A stretch of DNA of 64,000 nt from Cellulomonas hominis. GTDB taxonomy: Bacteria > Actinomycetota > Actinomycetes > Actinomycetales > Cellulomonadaceae. Positions 30,719 through 39,590 of this stretch are shown piece after piece; the first letter of the stretch is position 1, and each line of letters opens with the position of its first letter. The notes beneath the pieces were generated by a model that saw nothing but the letters and a program-made list of their open reading frames with translations, was not told where the DNA came from and searched no databases. The DNA lies in contig NZ_JACHDN010000001.1 of the NCBI RefSeq assembly GCF_014201095.1, forward strand, positions 3,906,001-3,970,000, read 5' to 3'. The translations under genes and the position numbers were made by a program.

Positions 30719-31924
30719 GTGCCCCACTCCACCTCGCCCGTCACCCGCATGCACCGCAGCGGCATCCGCACCCTCATGGAGCTCGCGATGCGCGACCCGG
30801 AGGCGATCCGCCTGGAGATCGGGGAGCCCGACGTGCCGACGCCGGAGCACGTCGTCGCGGCGGCCGGGCGCGACGCGGCGGCCGGGCACACCGGGTATAC
30901 GTCGAGCACCGGCACCCCGGAGCTGCGCGCCGCGCTGGCCGAGAAGGTGCGCCGGGTGAACGGCCTCGACGTCACGGCCGCGGACGTCGTCGTCACGCAC
31001 GGCGCCATGCACGGCCTCGCGATGGCGATCAACGCCCTGGCCGGCCCGGGCGACGAGATCCTCGTGCCGGACCCGGAGTTCCCGAACTGGCGGATGGCCG
31101 CCGTGGCCGCCGGTGTCGAGGTCGGCACCTACCCGGCGCACGCCGCGAACGGCTTCGTGCCGGTGCTCGCCGACATCGCGGCGGCGGTCACGCCGGCGAC
31201 GCGCGCGATCGTGCTGTGCTCCCCGAACAACCCGACGGGCGCCGTGTACCCGGCGGAGCTGCTCGCGGGCGTCGTCGAGCTGGCCCGGGAGCGCGACCTG
31301 TGGGTGCTCGCGGACGAGTGCTACGAGGCGATCACCTTCGACGCCCCGCACGCGTCCGCCGCGGCGTTCGACACGGACGGCCGGGTGCTCACGTTCTTCT
31401 CGTTCTCGAAGACCTACGCGATGACCGGCTGGCGCCTCGGCTACGTCGTCTCCCGCGACCCCGGCGTCATCGACCTGCTGGGCCAGGTCGCGGAGGCCAC
31501 GGTGGCGTGCCCGTCGTCGGTCAGCCAGCGCGCCGCCCTGGCCGCGCTCACCGGCCCGCAGGACGACGTGGCCGCGGCCGTCGCGTCCTACCGGGAGCGC
31601 CGCGACGCGGCCGTCGCCCTGCTGGCCGCGCGCGGCGTCCCCTGCGTGCCGCCGCTCGGCGCGTTCTACCTCATGGTCGACGTCTCCGCCGCGACGCCCG
31701 ACTCCGAGGCGTTCGCGCTGCGCCTGCTGGACGAGCGGCACGTGTCGGTGTCGCCGGGCAGCGCGTTCGGGCCCGGGGGCGAGGGCATGGTCCGGGTGTC
31801 CCTCGCGAGCGAGCGGTCCGCGTTGCTCGAGGGCCTGTCCCGGCTCGCCGACCTCGTGGCCGCGTGGGACGCCGTCGAGGTGCCCGCCGGCGCGGTGGAC
31901 GGAGCAGTCACCGCGGATTCGTAG
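30719..31924 (+). CDS. Class I/II pyridoxal phosphate-dependent aminotransferase
   Basis: 401 residues. Fold-type I aminotransferase: [14 protein letters not shown] (substrate Gly loop), [24 protein letters not shown] (Asn/Pro PLP contacts), DECYEAITF (Asp that binds the pyridine N) and [15 protein letters not shown] with the PLP Lys. Near the end VRVSLASER holds the carboxylate-binding Arg. Specificity cannot be read; aspartate/aromatic class is likely. It sits between pdxS-Nudix and pdxT, which make its cofactor. The stop codon TAG forms part of the pdxT -10. Confidence 0.88.
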   Translation: MPHSTSPVTRMHRSGIRTLMELAMRDPEAIRLEIGEPDVPTPEHVVAAAGRDAAAGHTGYTSSTGTPELRAALAEKVRRVNGLDVTAADVVVTHGAMHGLAMAINALAGPGDEILVPDPEFPNWRMAAVAAGVEVGTYPAHAANGFVPVLADIAAAVTPATRAIVLCSPNNPTGAVYPAELLAGVVELARERDLWVLADECYEAITFDAPHASAAAFDTDGRVLTFFSFSKTYAMTGWRLGYVVSRDPGVIDLLGQVAEATVACPSSVSQRAALAALTGPQDDVAAAVASYRERRDAAVALLAARGVPCVPPLGAFYLMVDVSAATPDSEAFALRLLDERHVSVSPGSAFGPGGEGMVRVSLASERSALLEGLSRLADLVAAWDAVEVPAGAVDGAVTADS

Positions 31925-31927
31925 GAT
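31922..31927 (+). promoter_or_regulatory. Leaderless promoter -10 (TAGGAT) of pdxT, overlapping the upstream stop codon
   Basis: The first three bases of TAGGAT are the stop codon of the aminotransferase gene. Seven nt later comes the GTG of pdxT. An in-frame ATG (31926) lies inside the hexamer and is therefore an unlikely start. Confidence 0.55.
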
Positions 31928-31934
31928 GAGGCGC

Positions 31935-32552
31935 GTGAGCGCCTCCCCGACCATCGGTGTCCTGGCCCTGCAGGGCGACGTCCGCGAGCACCTCGCCGCC
32001 CTGCGCGCGAGCGGCGCGGAGGCCGTCCCCGTGCGCCGCGCCTCCGAGCTGGACGCCGTCGACGCCCTCGTGCTCCCCGGCGGCGAGTCCACGACCATCG
32101 ACAAGCTGCTGCGCGCGTTCGAGCTGGACGGGCCGGTCCGCGACCGCCTCGCCGCGGGGATGCCCGCCTACGGCTCGTGCGCCGGGATGATCCTGCTCGC
32201 CGACCGGATCGTCGGCGGCATCGACGGCCAGCGCACCCTCGGCGGCCTGGACGTCACGGTCCGGCGGAACGCCTTCGGGCGGCAGGTCGACTCCTTCGAG
32301 ACGGACCTGCGGATCGAGGGCGTGCCGTCCAGCGCGGACGAGCCGGTGCACGCCGTGTTCATCCGCGCGCCCTGGGTCGACGAGATCGGACCGGCCGCCA
32401 CCGCCCTCGCCCGCGTGGAGAGCGGGCCCGCCGCCGGTAGGATCGTCGCGGTGCGCCAGGGCCCGCTGCTCGCGACGTCCTTCCACCCGGAGGTGACGGG
32501 CGACACGCGGGTGCACCGGCTGTTCGTCGAGATCGTCCGCGACGCCCGGTAG
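31935..32552 (+). CDS. pdxT: Pyridoxal 5'-phosphate synthase, glutaminase subunit
   Basis: 205 residues. Class I glutamine amidotransferase that delivers ammonia to PdxS. N-terminal [25 protein letters not shown] and the nucleophile Cys in [11 protein letters not shown] are present. [13 protein letters not shown] gives the His-Glu of the triad. The start is taken at GTG 31935 because of the TAGGAT-N7 leaderless arrangement; ATG 31926 would add three residues (MRR). Partner of the pdxS product at 29149. Confidence 0.93.
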   Translation: MSASPTIGVLALQGDVREHLAALRASGAEAVPVRRASELDAVDALVLPGGESTTIDKLLRAFELDGPVRDRLAAGMPAYGSCAGMILLADRIVGGIDGQRTLGGLDVTVRRNAFGRQVDSFETDLRIEGVPSSADEPVHAVFIRAPWVDEIGPAATALARVESGPAAGRIVAVRQGPLLATSFHPEVTGDTRVHRLFVEIVRDAR

Positions 32553-32565
32553 GGGAGCGTCGGCG

Positions 32566-32587
32566 CGCGACCCGGCGCCGGGTCGCG
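32566..32587 (+). terminator. Hairpin after pdxT
   Basis: CGCGACCCGG and CCGGGTCGCG are adjacent (2-nt gap), so at least 8 bp can pair around a small loop, 13 bp past the pdxT stop. No U-run follows. Confidence 0.6.
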
Positions 32588-32639
32588 ACGCCCTGGGGAT
32601 GCGCGTGCAGGACGAGTCTGGTGAAGCGAGAGGGAAGCG

Positions 32640-33395
32640 ATGTCGGGTCACTCCAAGTGGGCCACCACGAAGCACAAGAAGGCCGTGATCGACGCGAAGC
32701 GCGGCAAGCTCTTCGCCAAGCTCATCAAGAACATCGAGGTCGCCGCGCGCACCGGCGGCGGTGACCCGGCGGGCAACCCGACGCTCTACGACGCGATCCA
32801 GAAGGCCAAGAAGACCTCGGTCCCGAACGACAACATCGAGCGCGCCGTCAAGCGCGGCTCCGGTGCCGAGGCCGGCGGCGCGGACTACCAGACGATCCTC
32901 TACGAGGGCTACGGCCCCGGCGGCATCGCGGTCCTCGTCGAGTGCCTCACCGACAACCGCAACCGCGCGGCGGCGGACGTGCGCGTCGCGTTCACCCGCA
33001 GCGGCGGCCAGATGGCCGACCCCGGCTCGGTGGCGTACCTGTTCTCCCGCAAGGGCGTCGTCATGGTCCCGAAGGAGGGCACCACGGAGGACGACGTCAT
33101 GATGGCGGTGCTCGAGGCCGGCGCGGAGGAGGTCAACGACGCGGGCGACCAGTTCGAGGTCCTGTCCGAGGCCACCGACCTGGTGCCCGTCCGCACGGCG
33201 CTGCAGGACGCGGGCATCGAGTACGACTCCGCCGACGTGGTGTTCTACCCGGCCACGCAGATCGAGGTGGACGCTGAGGGTGCCCGCAAGATCCTCCGGC
33301 TGATCGACGCGCTCGAGGACTCGGACGACGTGCAGAACGTCTACGCGAACTTCGACGCCTCGGACGAGGTCATGGCGGAGCTCGAGGAGGACTGA
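32640..33395 (+). CDS. yebC: YebC/PmpR family DNA-binding regulatory protein
   Basis: 251 residues, normal length. The N-terminal signature [22 protein letters not shown] is complete. It continues with [31 protein letters not shown], and [23 protein letters not shown]1/YebC proteins bind RNA or DNA and have been tied to translation of difficult sequences as well as transcription. The ATG follows GAGAGGGAAG. It lies before ruvC, as in most bacteria. Confidence 0.95.
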   Translation: MSGHSKWATTKHKKAVIDAKRGKLFAKLIKNIEVAARTGGGDPAGNPTLYDAIQKAKKTSVPNDNIERAVKRGSGAEAGGADYQTILYEGYGPGGIAVLVECLTDNRNRAAADVRVAFTRSGGQMADPGSVAYLFSRKGVVMVPKEGTTEDDVMMAVLEAGAEEVNDAGDQFEVLSEATDLVPVRTALQDAGIEYDSADVVFYPATQIEVDAEGARKILRLIDALEDSDDVQNVYANFDASDEVMAELEED

Positions 33396-33410
33396 CCCCT
33401 CGCGCGCCGC

Positions 33411-33447
33411 GACGCCCCGCCCGGACCCCGGTCCGGCGCGGGGCGTC
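33411..33447 (+). terminator. Terminator after yebC
   Basis: GACGCCCCGC (33411-33420) pairs with GCGGGGCGTC (33438-33447). An inner CCGGAC/GTCCGG extends the stem with one bulged C. It lies 16 bp past the yebC stop. Confidence 0.8.
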
Positions 33448-33492
33448 GGCGTGTCCACCCCGCCGTCTCCCGCTGACCGGAGGGTTCTGCCC

Positions 33493-33509
33493 GACACGCC
33501 CGGCGTGTC
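33493..33509. promoter_or_regulatory. Unassigned 17-bp palindrome before ruvC
   Basis: GACACGC-CCG-GCGTGTC is a perfect 7-bp inverted repeat with a 3-nt spacer, about 105 bp before the ruvC start. It is suited to a dimeric regulator. It does not match the LexA consensus. Confidence 0.3.
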
Positions 33510-33614
33510 CCGCCAGCAACCTCCACTCACGGCGTGCGCCGGGGCGACGGGTGCCTGTGGCCCTGCGCGGCGCGGCTCCCGCGCGGGGCGGGTGCGGGCT
33601 GGGAGACTCGGGCG

Positions 33615-34184
33615 GTGCGCGTGCTTGGTGTGGACCCGGGGCTGACCCGCTGCGGGCTCGGGGTGGTCGACGGCCTCCCCGGGCGGAAGGTGCGGATGGT
33701 CGCGGTCGGGGTCGCCACCACGACCCCGGACCTGGACGTCGACCAGCGGCTGCTCGCCGTCGCGGCGCAGATCGAGGACTGGCTCGACGAGCACGCCCCG
33801 GACACCGTCGCCGTCGAGCGGGTGTTCGCGCAGCACAACGTGCGGACGGTCATGGGCACGGCGCAGGTCGCGGGGATCGCGATGCTCGCCGCCGCGCGCC
33901 GGCGGATCCCCGTGGCGATGCACACGCCGTCCGAGGTGAAGGCCGCCGTCACCGGCAACGGGCGGGCGGACAAGCCCCAGGTGCAGTCGATGGTGCAGCG
34001 GCTGCTGTCCCTCGACGAGCTGCCCCGGCCCGCGGACGCCGCGGACGCGCTCGCCCTGGCGATCTGCCACCTGTGGCGCCCGGCCGGCGCGATCGGGGCG
34101 CCGCAGCGCGCGCCGGGGTCGATGACCGCCGCGCAGCGGGCGTGGGCCGCGGCGGAGCAGGCCAGCCGGCGCGTGCGCGCCTGA
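33615..34184 (+). CDS. ruvC: Crossover junction endodeoxyribonuclease RuvC
   Basis: 189 residues. Resolves Holliday junctions as a dimer. The four acidic catalytic residues are placed as expected: Asp 7 in [11 protein letters not shown], Glu 68 in [14 protein letters not shown], and the Asp pair in [17 protein letters not shown] 33615 is chosen because GAGACT ends 6 nt upstream (imperfect leaderless -10) and the protein then begins directly at strand beta-1; a second GTG two codons on is possible. ruvA starts 139 bp downstream behind its own LexA-type box. Confidence 0.94.
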   Translation: MRVLGVDPGLTRCGLGVVDGLPGRKVRMVAVGVATTTPDLDVDQRLLAVAAQIEDWLDEHAPDTVAVERVFAQHNVRTVMGTAQVAGIAMLAAARRRIPVAMHTPSEVKAAVTGNGRADKPQVQSMVQRLLSLDELPRPADAADALALAICHLWRPAGAIGAPQRAPGSMTAAQRAWAAAEQASRRVRA

Positions 34185-34216
34185 CGCCCGGCGCAGAGGT
34201 GGGAGGTCCGGACCGG

Positions 34217-34231
34217 CACGCCGTCGGCGTG
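34217..34231 (+). terminator. Weak hairpin after ruvC
   Basis: CACGCC-GTC-GGCGTG forms a 6-bp stem in the ruvC-ruvA gap. It could end the ruvC message before the ruvAB promoter. Confidence 0.3.
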
Positions 34232-34267
34232 TCCGCTCGAGCCGTCCACTGCGCGGGGGTGTGTCGT

Positions 34268-34283
34268 TCGTACACGTGTTCGC
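34268..34283. promoter_or_regulatory. Candidate LexA (SOS) box of ruvAB
   Basis: TCGTACACGTGTTCGC differs at three positions from the mycobacterial SOS palindrome TCGAACACATGTTCGA. It lies just upstream of CAGACT (34292-34297), the likely -10, so bound LexA would cover the -35. Confidence 0.65.
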
Positions 34284-34323
34284 ATCCGTGGCAGACTGCA
34301 CGCGACGACGGGAAGGAGCCGGT

Positions 34324-34944
34324 GTGATCGCCTCGGTGCACGGGACGGTGCGGGCCGTGCGGCTGGACGCCGCGGTGCTGGAGGTCGGGGGCGTGGGCCT
34401 GCTGGTGCAGGCGACCCCGGCGACGCTCGCAGGGCTGCGGGTCGGCCAGGCCGCGACGCTGTTCACCTCGCTGGTGGTCCGGGAGGACGCTCTCACGCTG
34501 TTCGGCTTCGCCGAGGACGACGAGCGCGAGGTGTTCGAGGTGCTGCAGACCGTCAGCGGCGTCGGGCCGCGGCTCGCGCTGGCGATGCTCGCGGTGCACA
34601 CGCCGGACGGCCTGCGCCGGGCGGTCGCGGGGGAGGACCTCGCGGCGCTCAAGCGCGTGCCCGGCATCGGGCACAAGGGGGCGCAGCGCATCGTGCTGGA
34701 GCTCGCGGACCGGCTCGGCGCCCCGGCGCCCGTGGGTGTCCCGGGCGGATCGGCCGCGGCCGCCGCTCCGGCGGACCGGCGCGACCAGGTCGTGGACGCG
34801 CTCGTCGGGCTGGGCTGGAACCAGAAGGCGGCGCAGGACGCCGTCGCGACCGTGCTGGACGGCAGCGAGGAGCCGGTCGGCGAGGCCGAGGTGGCGGGCG
34901 TGCTGCGCGCCGCGCTGCGGACGCTGGGCGGCGGGCGTGGCTGA
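34324..34944 (+). CDS. ruvA: Holliday junction branch migration protein RuvA
   Basis: 206 residues. Tetrameric junction-binding subunit. N-terminal OB domain ([21 protein letters not shown]), then tandem HhH motifs ([16 protein letters not shown] and [19 protein letters not shown]). After a short Ala/Pro linker comes domain III that contacts RuvB ([16 protein letters not shown]). GTG 34324 has AAGGAG 5 nt upstream; the longer frame upstream runs through the SOS box and was rejected. Its last 8 nt overlap ruvB. Confidence 0.95.
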   Translation: MIASVHGTVRAVRLDAAVLEVGGVGLLVQATPATLAGLRVGQAATLFTSLVVREDALTLFGFAEDDEREVFEVLQTVSGVGPRLALAMLAVHTPDGLRRAVAGEDLAALKRVPGIGHKGAQRIVLELADRLGAPAPVGVPGGSAAAAAPADRRDQVVDALVGLGWNQKAAQDAVATVLDGSEEPVGEAEVAGVLRAALRTLGGGRG

Positions 34945-35962
34945 GGACCCGTCGGTCGTCCGCCCGGAGGCCGACGAGCTGGAGCGGGCCGCCGAGGCGG
35001 CGCTGCGCCCGCGGCACCTCGACGAGTTCGTCGGCCAGAAGGTCGTCCGCGAGCAGCTGTCCCTGGTGCTGCAGGCGGCGATCGGCCGCGGCCGGGCCCC
35101 GGACCACGTGCTGCTGTCCGGCCCGCCCGGGCTCGGCAAGACGACGCTCGCCATGATCATCGCGGCGGAGCTCGGCACGTCCCTGCGCGTGACCAGCGGA
35201 CCCGCGATCCAGCACGCCGGCGACCTGGCGGCGATCCTGTCCTCCCTGGAGGAGGGCGAGGTGCTGTTCCTCGACGAGATCCACCGCCTGGCCCGCCCGG
35301 CGGAGGAGCTGCTGTACGTCGCGATGGAGGACTTCCGGGTCGACGTCGTGGTCGGCAAGGGCGCGGGCGCCAGCGCGATCCCGCTCGCCCTGCCGCCGTT
35401 CACGGTGGTCGGCGCCACCACCCGCGCCGGCCTGCTGCCGGCGCCGCTCCGCGACCGGTTCGGGTTCACCGGGCACCTCGACTTCTACGCCGACGACGAG
35501 CTCGAGCGGGTGCTGCTGCGCTCCGCCGGGCTGCTCGGCGTGCCGCTCGCCCCGGAGGCGGCGGCCGAGATCGCGTCCCGGTCCCGCGGCACCCCCCGCA
35601 TCGCGAACCGGCTGCTGCGGCGGGTGCGCGACTGGGCGCAGGTGCGCGGCGACGGCACGCTGTCGCTGGCCGCGGCGCGGGCGGCGCTCGAGGTCTACGA
35701 GGTCGACCGGCGCGGGCTGGACCGCCTCGACCGCGCCGTGCTGACCGCGCTGTGCAGCCGGTTCGGGGGCGGGCCGGTCGGGCTCACGACGCTGGCCGTC
35801 GCGGTGGGCGAGGAGCCGGAGACCGTGGAGACCGTCGCCGAGCCGTTCCTGGTCCGCGAGGGGCTGATCGGCCGGACGCCGCGCGGCCGGGTGGCCACCC
35901 CGGAGGCCTGGGCGCACCTCGGCCTGACCCCACCGGTGCCCACGGGCACGCTGTTCGGCTGA
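34937..35962 (+). CDS. ruvB: Holliday junction branch migration helicase RuvB
   Basis: 341 residues. AAA+ motor of the RuvAB complex. Walker A GPPGLGKT (62-69), Walker [11 protein letters not shown], sensor 1 region [10 protein letters not shown] and arginine finger LRDRFGF are all present. The C-terminal winged helix begins near [17 protein letters not shown] overlaps the ruvA stop by 8 nt with the string GTGGCTGA, the same string as at the gltB/gltD overlap. Confidence 0.96.
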   Translation: MAEDPSVVRPEADELERAAEAALRPRHLDEFVGQKVVREQLSLVLQAAIGRGRAPDHVLLSGPPGLGKTTLAMIIAAELGTSLRVTSGPAIQHAGDLAAILSSLEEGEVLFLDEIHRLARPAEELLYVAMEDFRVDVVVGKGAGASAIPLALPPFTVVGATTRAGLLPAPLRDRFGFTGHLDFYADDELERVLLRSAGLLGVPLAPEAAAEIASRSRGTPRIANRLLRRVRDWAQVRGDGTLSLAAARAALEVYEVDRRGLDRLDRAVLTALCSRFGGGPVGLTTLAVAVGEEPETVETVAEPFLVREGLIGRTPRGRVATPEAWAHLGLTPPVPTGTLFG

Positions 35963-36024
35963 GCCGACCGGGTGCGGGAACCGACCCACAGGTCCGTTCG
36001 TTAGGAGCCCGGAGCCGTGGCGCC

Positions 36025-36030
36025 TAGACT
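36025..36030 (+). promoter_or_regulatory. -10 hexamer TAGACT of the yajC-secDF operon
   Basis: TAGACT predicts a start near 36037. The leader of about 30 nt carries AGGAG (36053-36057) before the GTG at 36067. Confidence 0.5.
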
Positions 36031-36066
36031 GCGGCCGACGACCCGTGCGATCAGGAGCTGTTGTTC

Positions 36067-36483
36067 GTGGACTATTCCTTCCTCATCATCCTCGTCATCG
36101 GCATCGGGGCGATGTGGCTGCTGTCGAGCCGGCAGCGCAAGGCCCAGCGCGAGCAGCTGAGCTTCCGCGACAGCCTCGAGCCCGGCCAGCAGGTGATGAC
36201 GGGCTCCGGCATGTACGGGACGGTCGTCTCGGTCGACGGTGACGAGGTCACGCTCGAGTCGACGCCGGGCAACCAGTCGCGCTGGATCAAGGCCGCGATC
36301 GCCCGCCTGGTCGAGCCGCCGGTCGAGGAGGCCGACGAGGACGAGGCCACCGACGACGCCGAGTGGCGCGACGAGCCTGGCGCGGTCCCGCCGGGCCTCA
36401 TCGAGGTCCCGGACGACCTGTCCTCGCTGCAGCCGCCGCGCGACGACGAGGGTCCCGACAGCAAGAAGAAGCCGCAGCAGTAG
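36067..36483 (+). CDS. yajC: Preprotein translocase subunit YajC
   Basis: 138 residues. One N-terminal membrane helix (YSFLIILVIGIGAMWLLSS) is followed by the YajC core RQRKAQREQLSFRDSLEPGQQVMTGSGMYGTVVSVDGDEVTLE. The tail is acidic and ends in KKKPQQ. YajC associates with SecDF. I chose GTG 36067 (AGGAG 9 nt upstream) over TTG 36061, where the spacing is only 3 nt. It heads the secretion operon. Confidence 0.9.
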   Translation: MDYSFLIILVIGIGAMWLLSSRQRKAQREQLSFRDSLEPGQQVMTGSGMYGTVVSVDGDEVTLESTPGNQSRWIKAAIARLVEPPVEEADEDEATDDAEWRDEPGAVPPGLIEVPDDLSSLQPPRDDEGPDSKKKPQQ

Positions 36484-36533
36484 TCGACGGGCCCGCCTCC
36501 CGGCACGTCCGGGGGGCGGGGCGCCCACCACCC

Positions 36534-36560
36534 GTACCGCCCGCACCGCGCGGGCGGTAC
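36534..36560 (+). other. Hairpin between yajC and secD
   Basis: GTACCGCCCGC (36534-36544) pairs perfectly with GCGGGCGGTAC (36550-36560) around ACCGC: 11 bp with a 5-nt loop. It ends 22 nt before the secD TTG. It may reduce read-through or control secD translation. Confidence 0.5.
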
Positions 36561-36582
36561 GCGCACGAGAGAAGAAGATCCG

Positions 36583-38478
36583 TTGGCCCCACCCACCCGT
36601 CGCCGGCACCCGGCGCGCATTCTCCTCACGCTGGCCGTCCTGGTCGTCGCCGTCTTCGGGACGGTGCTCGCGGGCACGAAGTGGTCGGACGCGAGCTGGA
36701 CGCCGAAGCTGGCGCTCGACCTGGAGGGCGGCACGCAGCTCATCCTCGCCCCGGTCACCGAGGACCAGTCGAGCGTCACGCAGGAGACCATCAACCAGGC
36801 CATCGAGGTCATCCGGCAGCGCGTCGACTCGTCGGGCGTCGCCGAGGCGGAGATCACGAGCCAGGGCGGGTCGAACATCGTCGTCGCGCTGCCCGGCCGC
36901 CCGAGCGAGGAGACGCTCGACCTGGTCCGGACCTCCGCGCAGATGGAGTTCCGGCCGGTCCTGACGTACTCGGGCCCGGAGCCCGCCGCGACGGACACGA
37001 CGACGGACGCGGCCACCGACGGCGCCACGGCGGCCCCGACGGACGCCGCCACGGACGCCGCGACCGACCCCGCCGAGGAGCCCTCGGACGAGCCGACGAA
37101 GGCCGCCCCGGACTCCGCCAGCGACGCCGAGTACTACATCACCCCGGCCGTGCAGGCGCGCTTCGACGAGCTCGACTGCACCAAGCCGGAGAACCTCACC
37201 GGCGGCGAGTCCGGTGACCCGGACGAGGCCCTGGTCACCTGCGACCCCGCCGGCACCGTCAAGTACGTGCTCGGCCCGGTCGAGATCGAGGGTTCGCACA
37301 TCGCGAACGCCTCGTCCGGCCTGCAGGTCAACTCGCAGGGCACCGTCACGAACACCTGGGTCGTCAACCTCGAGTTCGACAGCGAGGGCACGAAGACCTT
37401 CGCCGCCGTCACCGAGCGGCTGCAGGGCCTGACGTCGCCGCAGAACCAGTTCGGCATCGTGCTGGACGGCCTCGTCATCTCCGCGCCGGGGCTCAACCCG
37501 GGCGTGATCATCTCGGACGGCAAGGCCGAGATCTCCGGCTCCTTCACGCGCGACTCCGCGACCGCCCTGGCGAACCAGCTGAAGTTCGGCGCGCTGCCGC
37601 TGAGCTTCACGGTGCAGAGCGAGGAGCAGATCTCCGCGACGCTCGGCTCCGAGCAGCTCGAGAAGGGCCTCATCGCGGGCCTCATCGGCCTGCTGCTGGT
37701 CGTCGTCTACTCGCTGTTCCAGTACCGCGCGCTCGGGCTGGTCACCGTGGCCTCGCTCATCATCGCCGCGGTGCTGACCTACGGGACGATCACGCTGCTG
37801 TCCTGGACGCAGGGGTACCGCCTGTCGCTGCCCGGCGTCGCCGGACTCATCGTGGCCATCGGCATCACCGCGGACTCGTTCATCGTGTACTTCGAGCGCA
37901 TCCGCGACGAGCTGCGCGAGGGCCGCACGCTGGTCGCCGCCGTCGACCGCGGCTGGGAGCGCGCGCGGCGCACGATCCTCGCGTCCGACGCGGTGAACTT
38001 CCTCGCGGCGATCGTCCTGTACTTCCTGGCCGTCGGCTCGGTGCGCGGCTTCGCGTTCACCCTGGGCCTCACCACGCTGCTCGACCTGCTGATCGTCTTC
38101 ACGTTCACGCACCCGGTCATGCTGCTGCTCGCCAGGACGCGGTTCTTCGCCAGCGGCCACCCGCTGTCCGGCCTGGACCCGCGCCGGCTGGGCGCCCCCG
38201 AGGCGACCCGGTACGTCGGCCGCGGGCGGGTCGTCACGGGCCGTCGTGCCGGCGCGGACGCCGGCGCCGCGCCGGCCGACCTCGGCGTCCCGACGTCCAC
38301 GCTGGTGGCCGCCGCGGTGCCCGCCGGCGGGACGATCGCCGAGCGGCGCGCGGCCGCGAAGGCCGCCGCCGCGCAGGACGGCGCCGCGCAGGACGGCGCC
38401 GCGCAGGACACCGCACCACCCGACGACGGCACGAACCCCGAGGACGCCGCACGACGCACCGAGGGGAGCGACGCCTGA
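36583..38478 (+). CDS. secD: Protein translocase subunit SecD
   Basis: 631 residues. RND-type membrane protein that uses the proton gradient to pull secreted proteins from SecYEG. After the first membrane helix come WTPKLALDLEGGTQLIL (motif D1) and the P1 domain, then five membrane segments from about 360, including VAGLIVAIGITADSFIVYFERIRDE (D4 region with the functional Asp). Residues about 130-190 are a low-complexity Ala/Thr/Asp/Pro insertion. TTG start 36583 after GAGAGAAGAAG. The C-terminal 100 residues are Ala-rich. TGATG overlap with secF. Confidence 0.92.
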   Translation: MAPPTRRRHPARILLTLAVLVVAVFGTVLAGTKWSDASWTPKLALDLEGGTQLILAPVTEDQSSVTQETINQAIEVIRQRVDSSGVAEAEITSQGGSNIVVALPGRPSEETLDLVRTSAQMEFRPVLTYSGPEPAATDTTTDAATDGATAAPTDAATDAATDPAEEPSDEPTKAAPDSASDAEYYITPAVQARFDELDCTKPENLTGGESGDPDEALVTCDPAGTVKYVLGPVEIEGSHIANASSGLQVNSQGTVTNTWVVNLEFDSEGTKTFAAVTERLQGLTSPQNQFGIVLDGLVISAPGLNPGVIISDGKAEISGSFTRDSATALANQLKFGALPLSFTVQSEEQISATLGSEQLEKGLIAGLIGLLLVVVYSLFQYRALGLVTVASLIIAAVLTYGTITLLSWTQGYRLSLPGVAGLIVAIGITADSFIVYFERIRDELREGRTLVAAVDRGWERARRTILASDAVNFLAAIVLYFLAVGSVRGFAFTLGLTTLLDLLIVFTFTHPVMLLLARTRFFASGHPLSGLDPRRLGAPEATRYVGRGRVVTGRRAGADAGAAPADLGVPTSTLVAAAVPAGGTIAERRAAAKAAAAQDGAAQDGAAQDTAPPDDGTNPEDAARRTEGSDA

Positions 38479-39590
38479 TGGCCGTCAACTTCGCCCAGTG
38501 GGGCAACGACCTGTACACCGGCCGCCGGTCGTACGACATCGTCGGCAAGCGCCGGCTGTGGTTCTCGATCGCCGGGATCCTCGTGGTGCTGTCTGCGATC
38601 TTCCTGGTCAAGCCGGGCCTGCAGCCGGGCATCGAGTTCCGCGGCGGCTCCGAGTTCACGGTCTCGAACGCCTCGACCACCGACCAGCAGCCCGCGATCG
38701 ACGCGATCGCCGAGATCGCCCCGGACGAGGTCCCGCGCGTCACGAACGTCGGGTCCGCGGCCATCCGGATCCAGACGTCCGAGCTGACCAACGACCAGGT
38801 CGAGCAGGTCCGGACCAGCCTGGAGGAGGCCTACGGCGTCTCCGAGGACGAGGTCGCGAGCTCCTTCATCGGCCCGACCTGGGGCAAGGACGTGACCGGC
38901 AAGGCCGTGCAGAGCCTCGTCGTGTTCCTCGTGCTCGTCATGGTCGTGCTGTCGGTGTACTTCCGGAACTGGCGGATGGCCGTCGCGGCGATCATCGCGC
39001 TGTTCCACGACCTGATCGTGACCGTCGGCGTGTACGCGGCGGTGGGCTGGGAGGTCACGCCGGCGACGGTGATCGGCTTCCTGACGATCCTCGCGTACTC
39101 GATCTACGACACCGTCGTGGTGTTCGACAAGGTCCGCGAGAACACCACGGGCGTGCTGGAGCAGACCCGCTCCACCTACGCCGAGCGCGCCAACCTCGCC
39201 GTCAACCAGACGCTGGTCCGGTCGATCAACACCTCGGTCGTGGCGCTGCTGCCGGTCGCGGGCATCCTGTTCATCGGGGCGTTCGTGCTCGGCGCCGGCA
39301 CGCTGCGCGACATCGCACTGGCGCTGTTCGTCGGCATGATCGTGGGCGCGTTCTCCTCGGTGTTCCTCGCGACGCCGCTCGAGGTCGCGCTGCGGGAGCG
39401 GGAGCGCCCGATCAAGGAGCACACCGCGAAGGTGCTGGCCGCCCGCGCGAGGGCCGCGGGTGCGGCCCCGGCCGACGGCGACGAGGGCGGCGAGGACGAG
39501 CCCGTGGCCGCCGCCCGGTACACCGGCCAGACCCGCCCCGGCGGGCACCAGGGCCAGGGCGCGCAGCCGCGACGGAAGGGACGCCGATGA
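38478..39590 (+). CDS. secF: Protein translocase subunit SecF
   Basis: 370 residues. Six-helix partner of SecD. N-terminal GIEFRGGSEFTV is the SecF D1-like motif. The membrane core AVAAIIALFHDLIVTVGVYA, VIGFLTILAYSIYDTVVVFDKVREN and NTSVVALLPVAGI fits the family. The C-terminal 60 residues are a polar tail. The ATG overlaps the secD stop by one base; apt overlaps its own stop by 4 nt. Confidence 0.95.
   Translation: MAVNFAQWGNDLYTGRRSYDIVGKRRLWFSIAGILVVLSAIFLVKPGLQPGIEFRGGSEFTVSNASTTDQQPAIDAIAEIAPDEVPRVTNVGSAAIRIQTSELTNDQVEQVRTSLEEAYGVSEDEVASSFIGPTWGKDVTGKAVQSLVVFLVLVMVVLSVYFRNWRMAVAAIIALFHDLIVTVGVYAAVGWEVTPATVIGFLTILAYSIYDTVVVFDKVRENTTGVLEQTRSTYAERANLAVNQTLVRSINTSVVALLPVAGILFIGAFVLGAGTLRDIALALFVGMIVGAFSSVFLATPLEVALRERERPIKEHTAKVLAARARAAGAAPADGDEGGEDEPVAAARYTGQTRPGGHQGQGAQPRRKGRR

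Noticed and set aside
30719..32552. pdxT starting at ATG 31926
   Set aside because: That ATG lies inside the TAGGAT hexamer and has no ribosome site; GTG 31935 fits the leaderless layout.
34261..34323. Longer ruvA starting at 34261
   Set aside because: The extension reads through the SOS box and the -10, and RuvA normally starts MIxxxxG, which fits GTG 34324.
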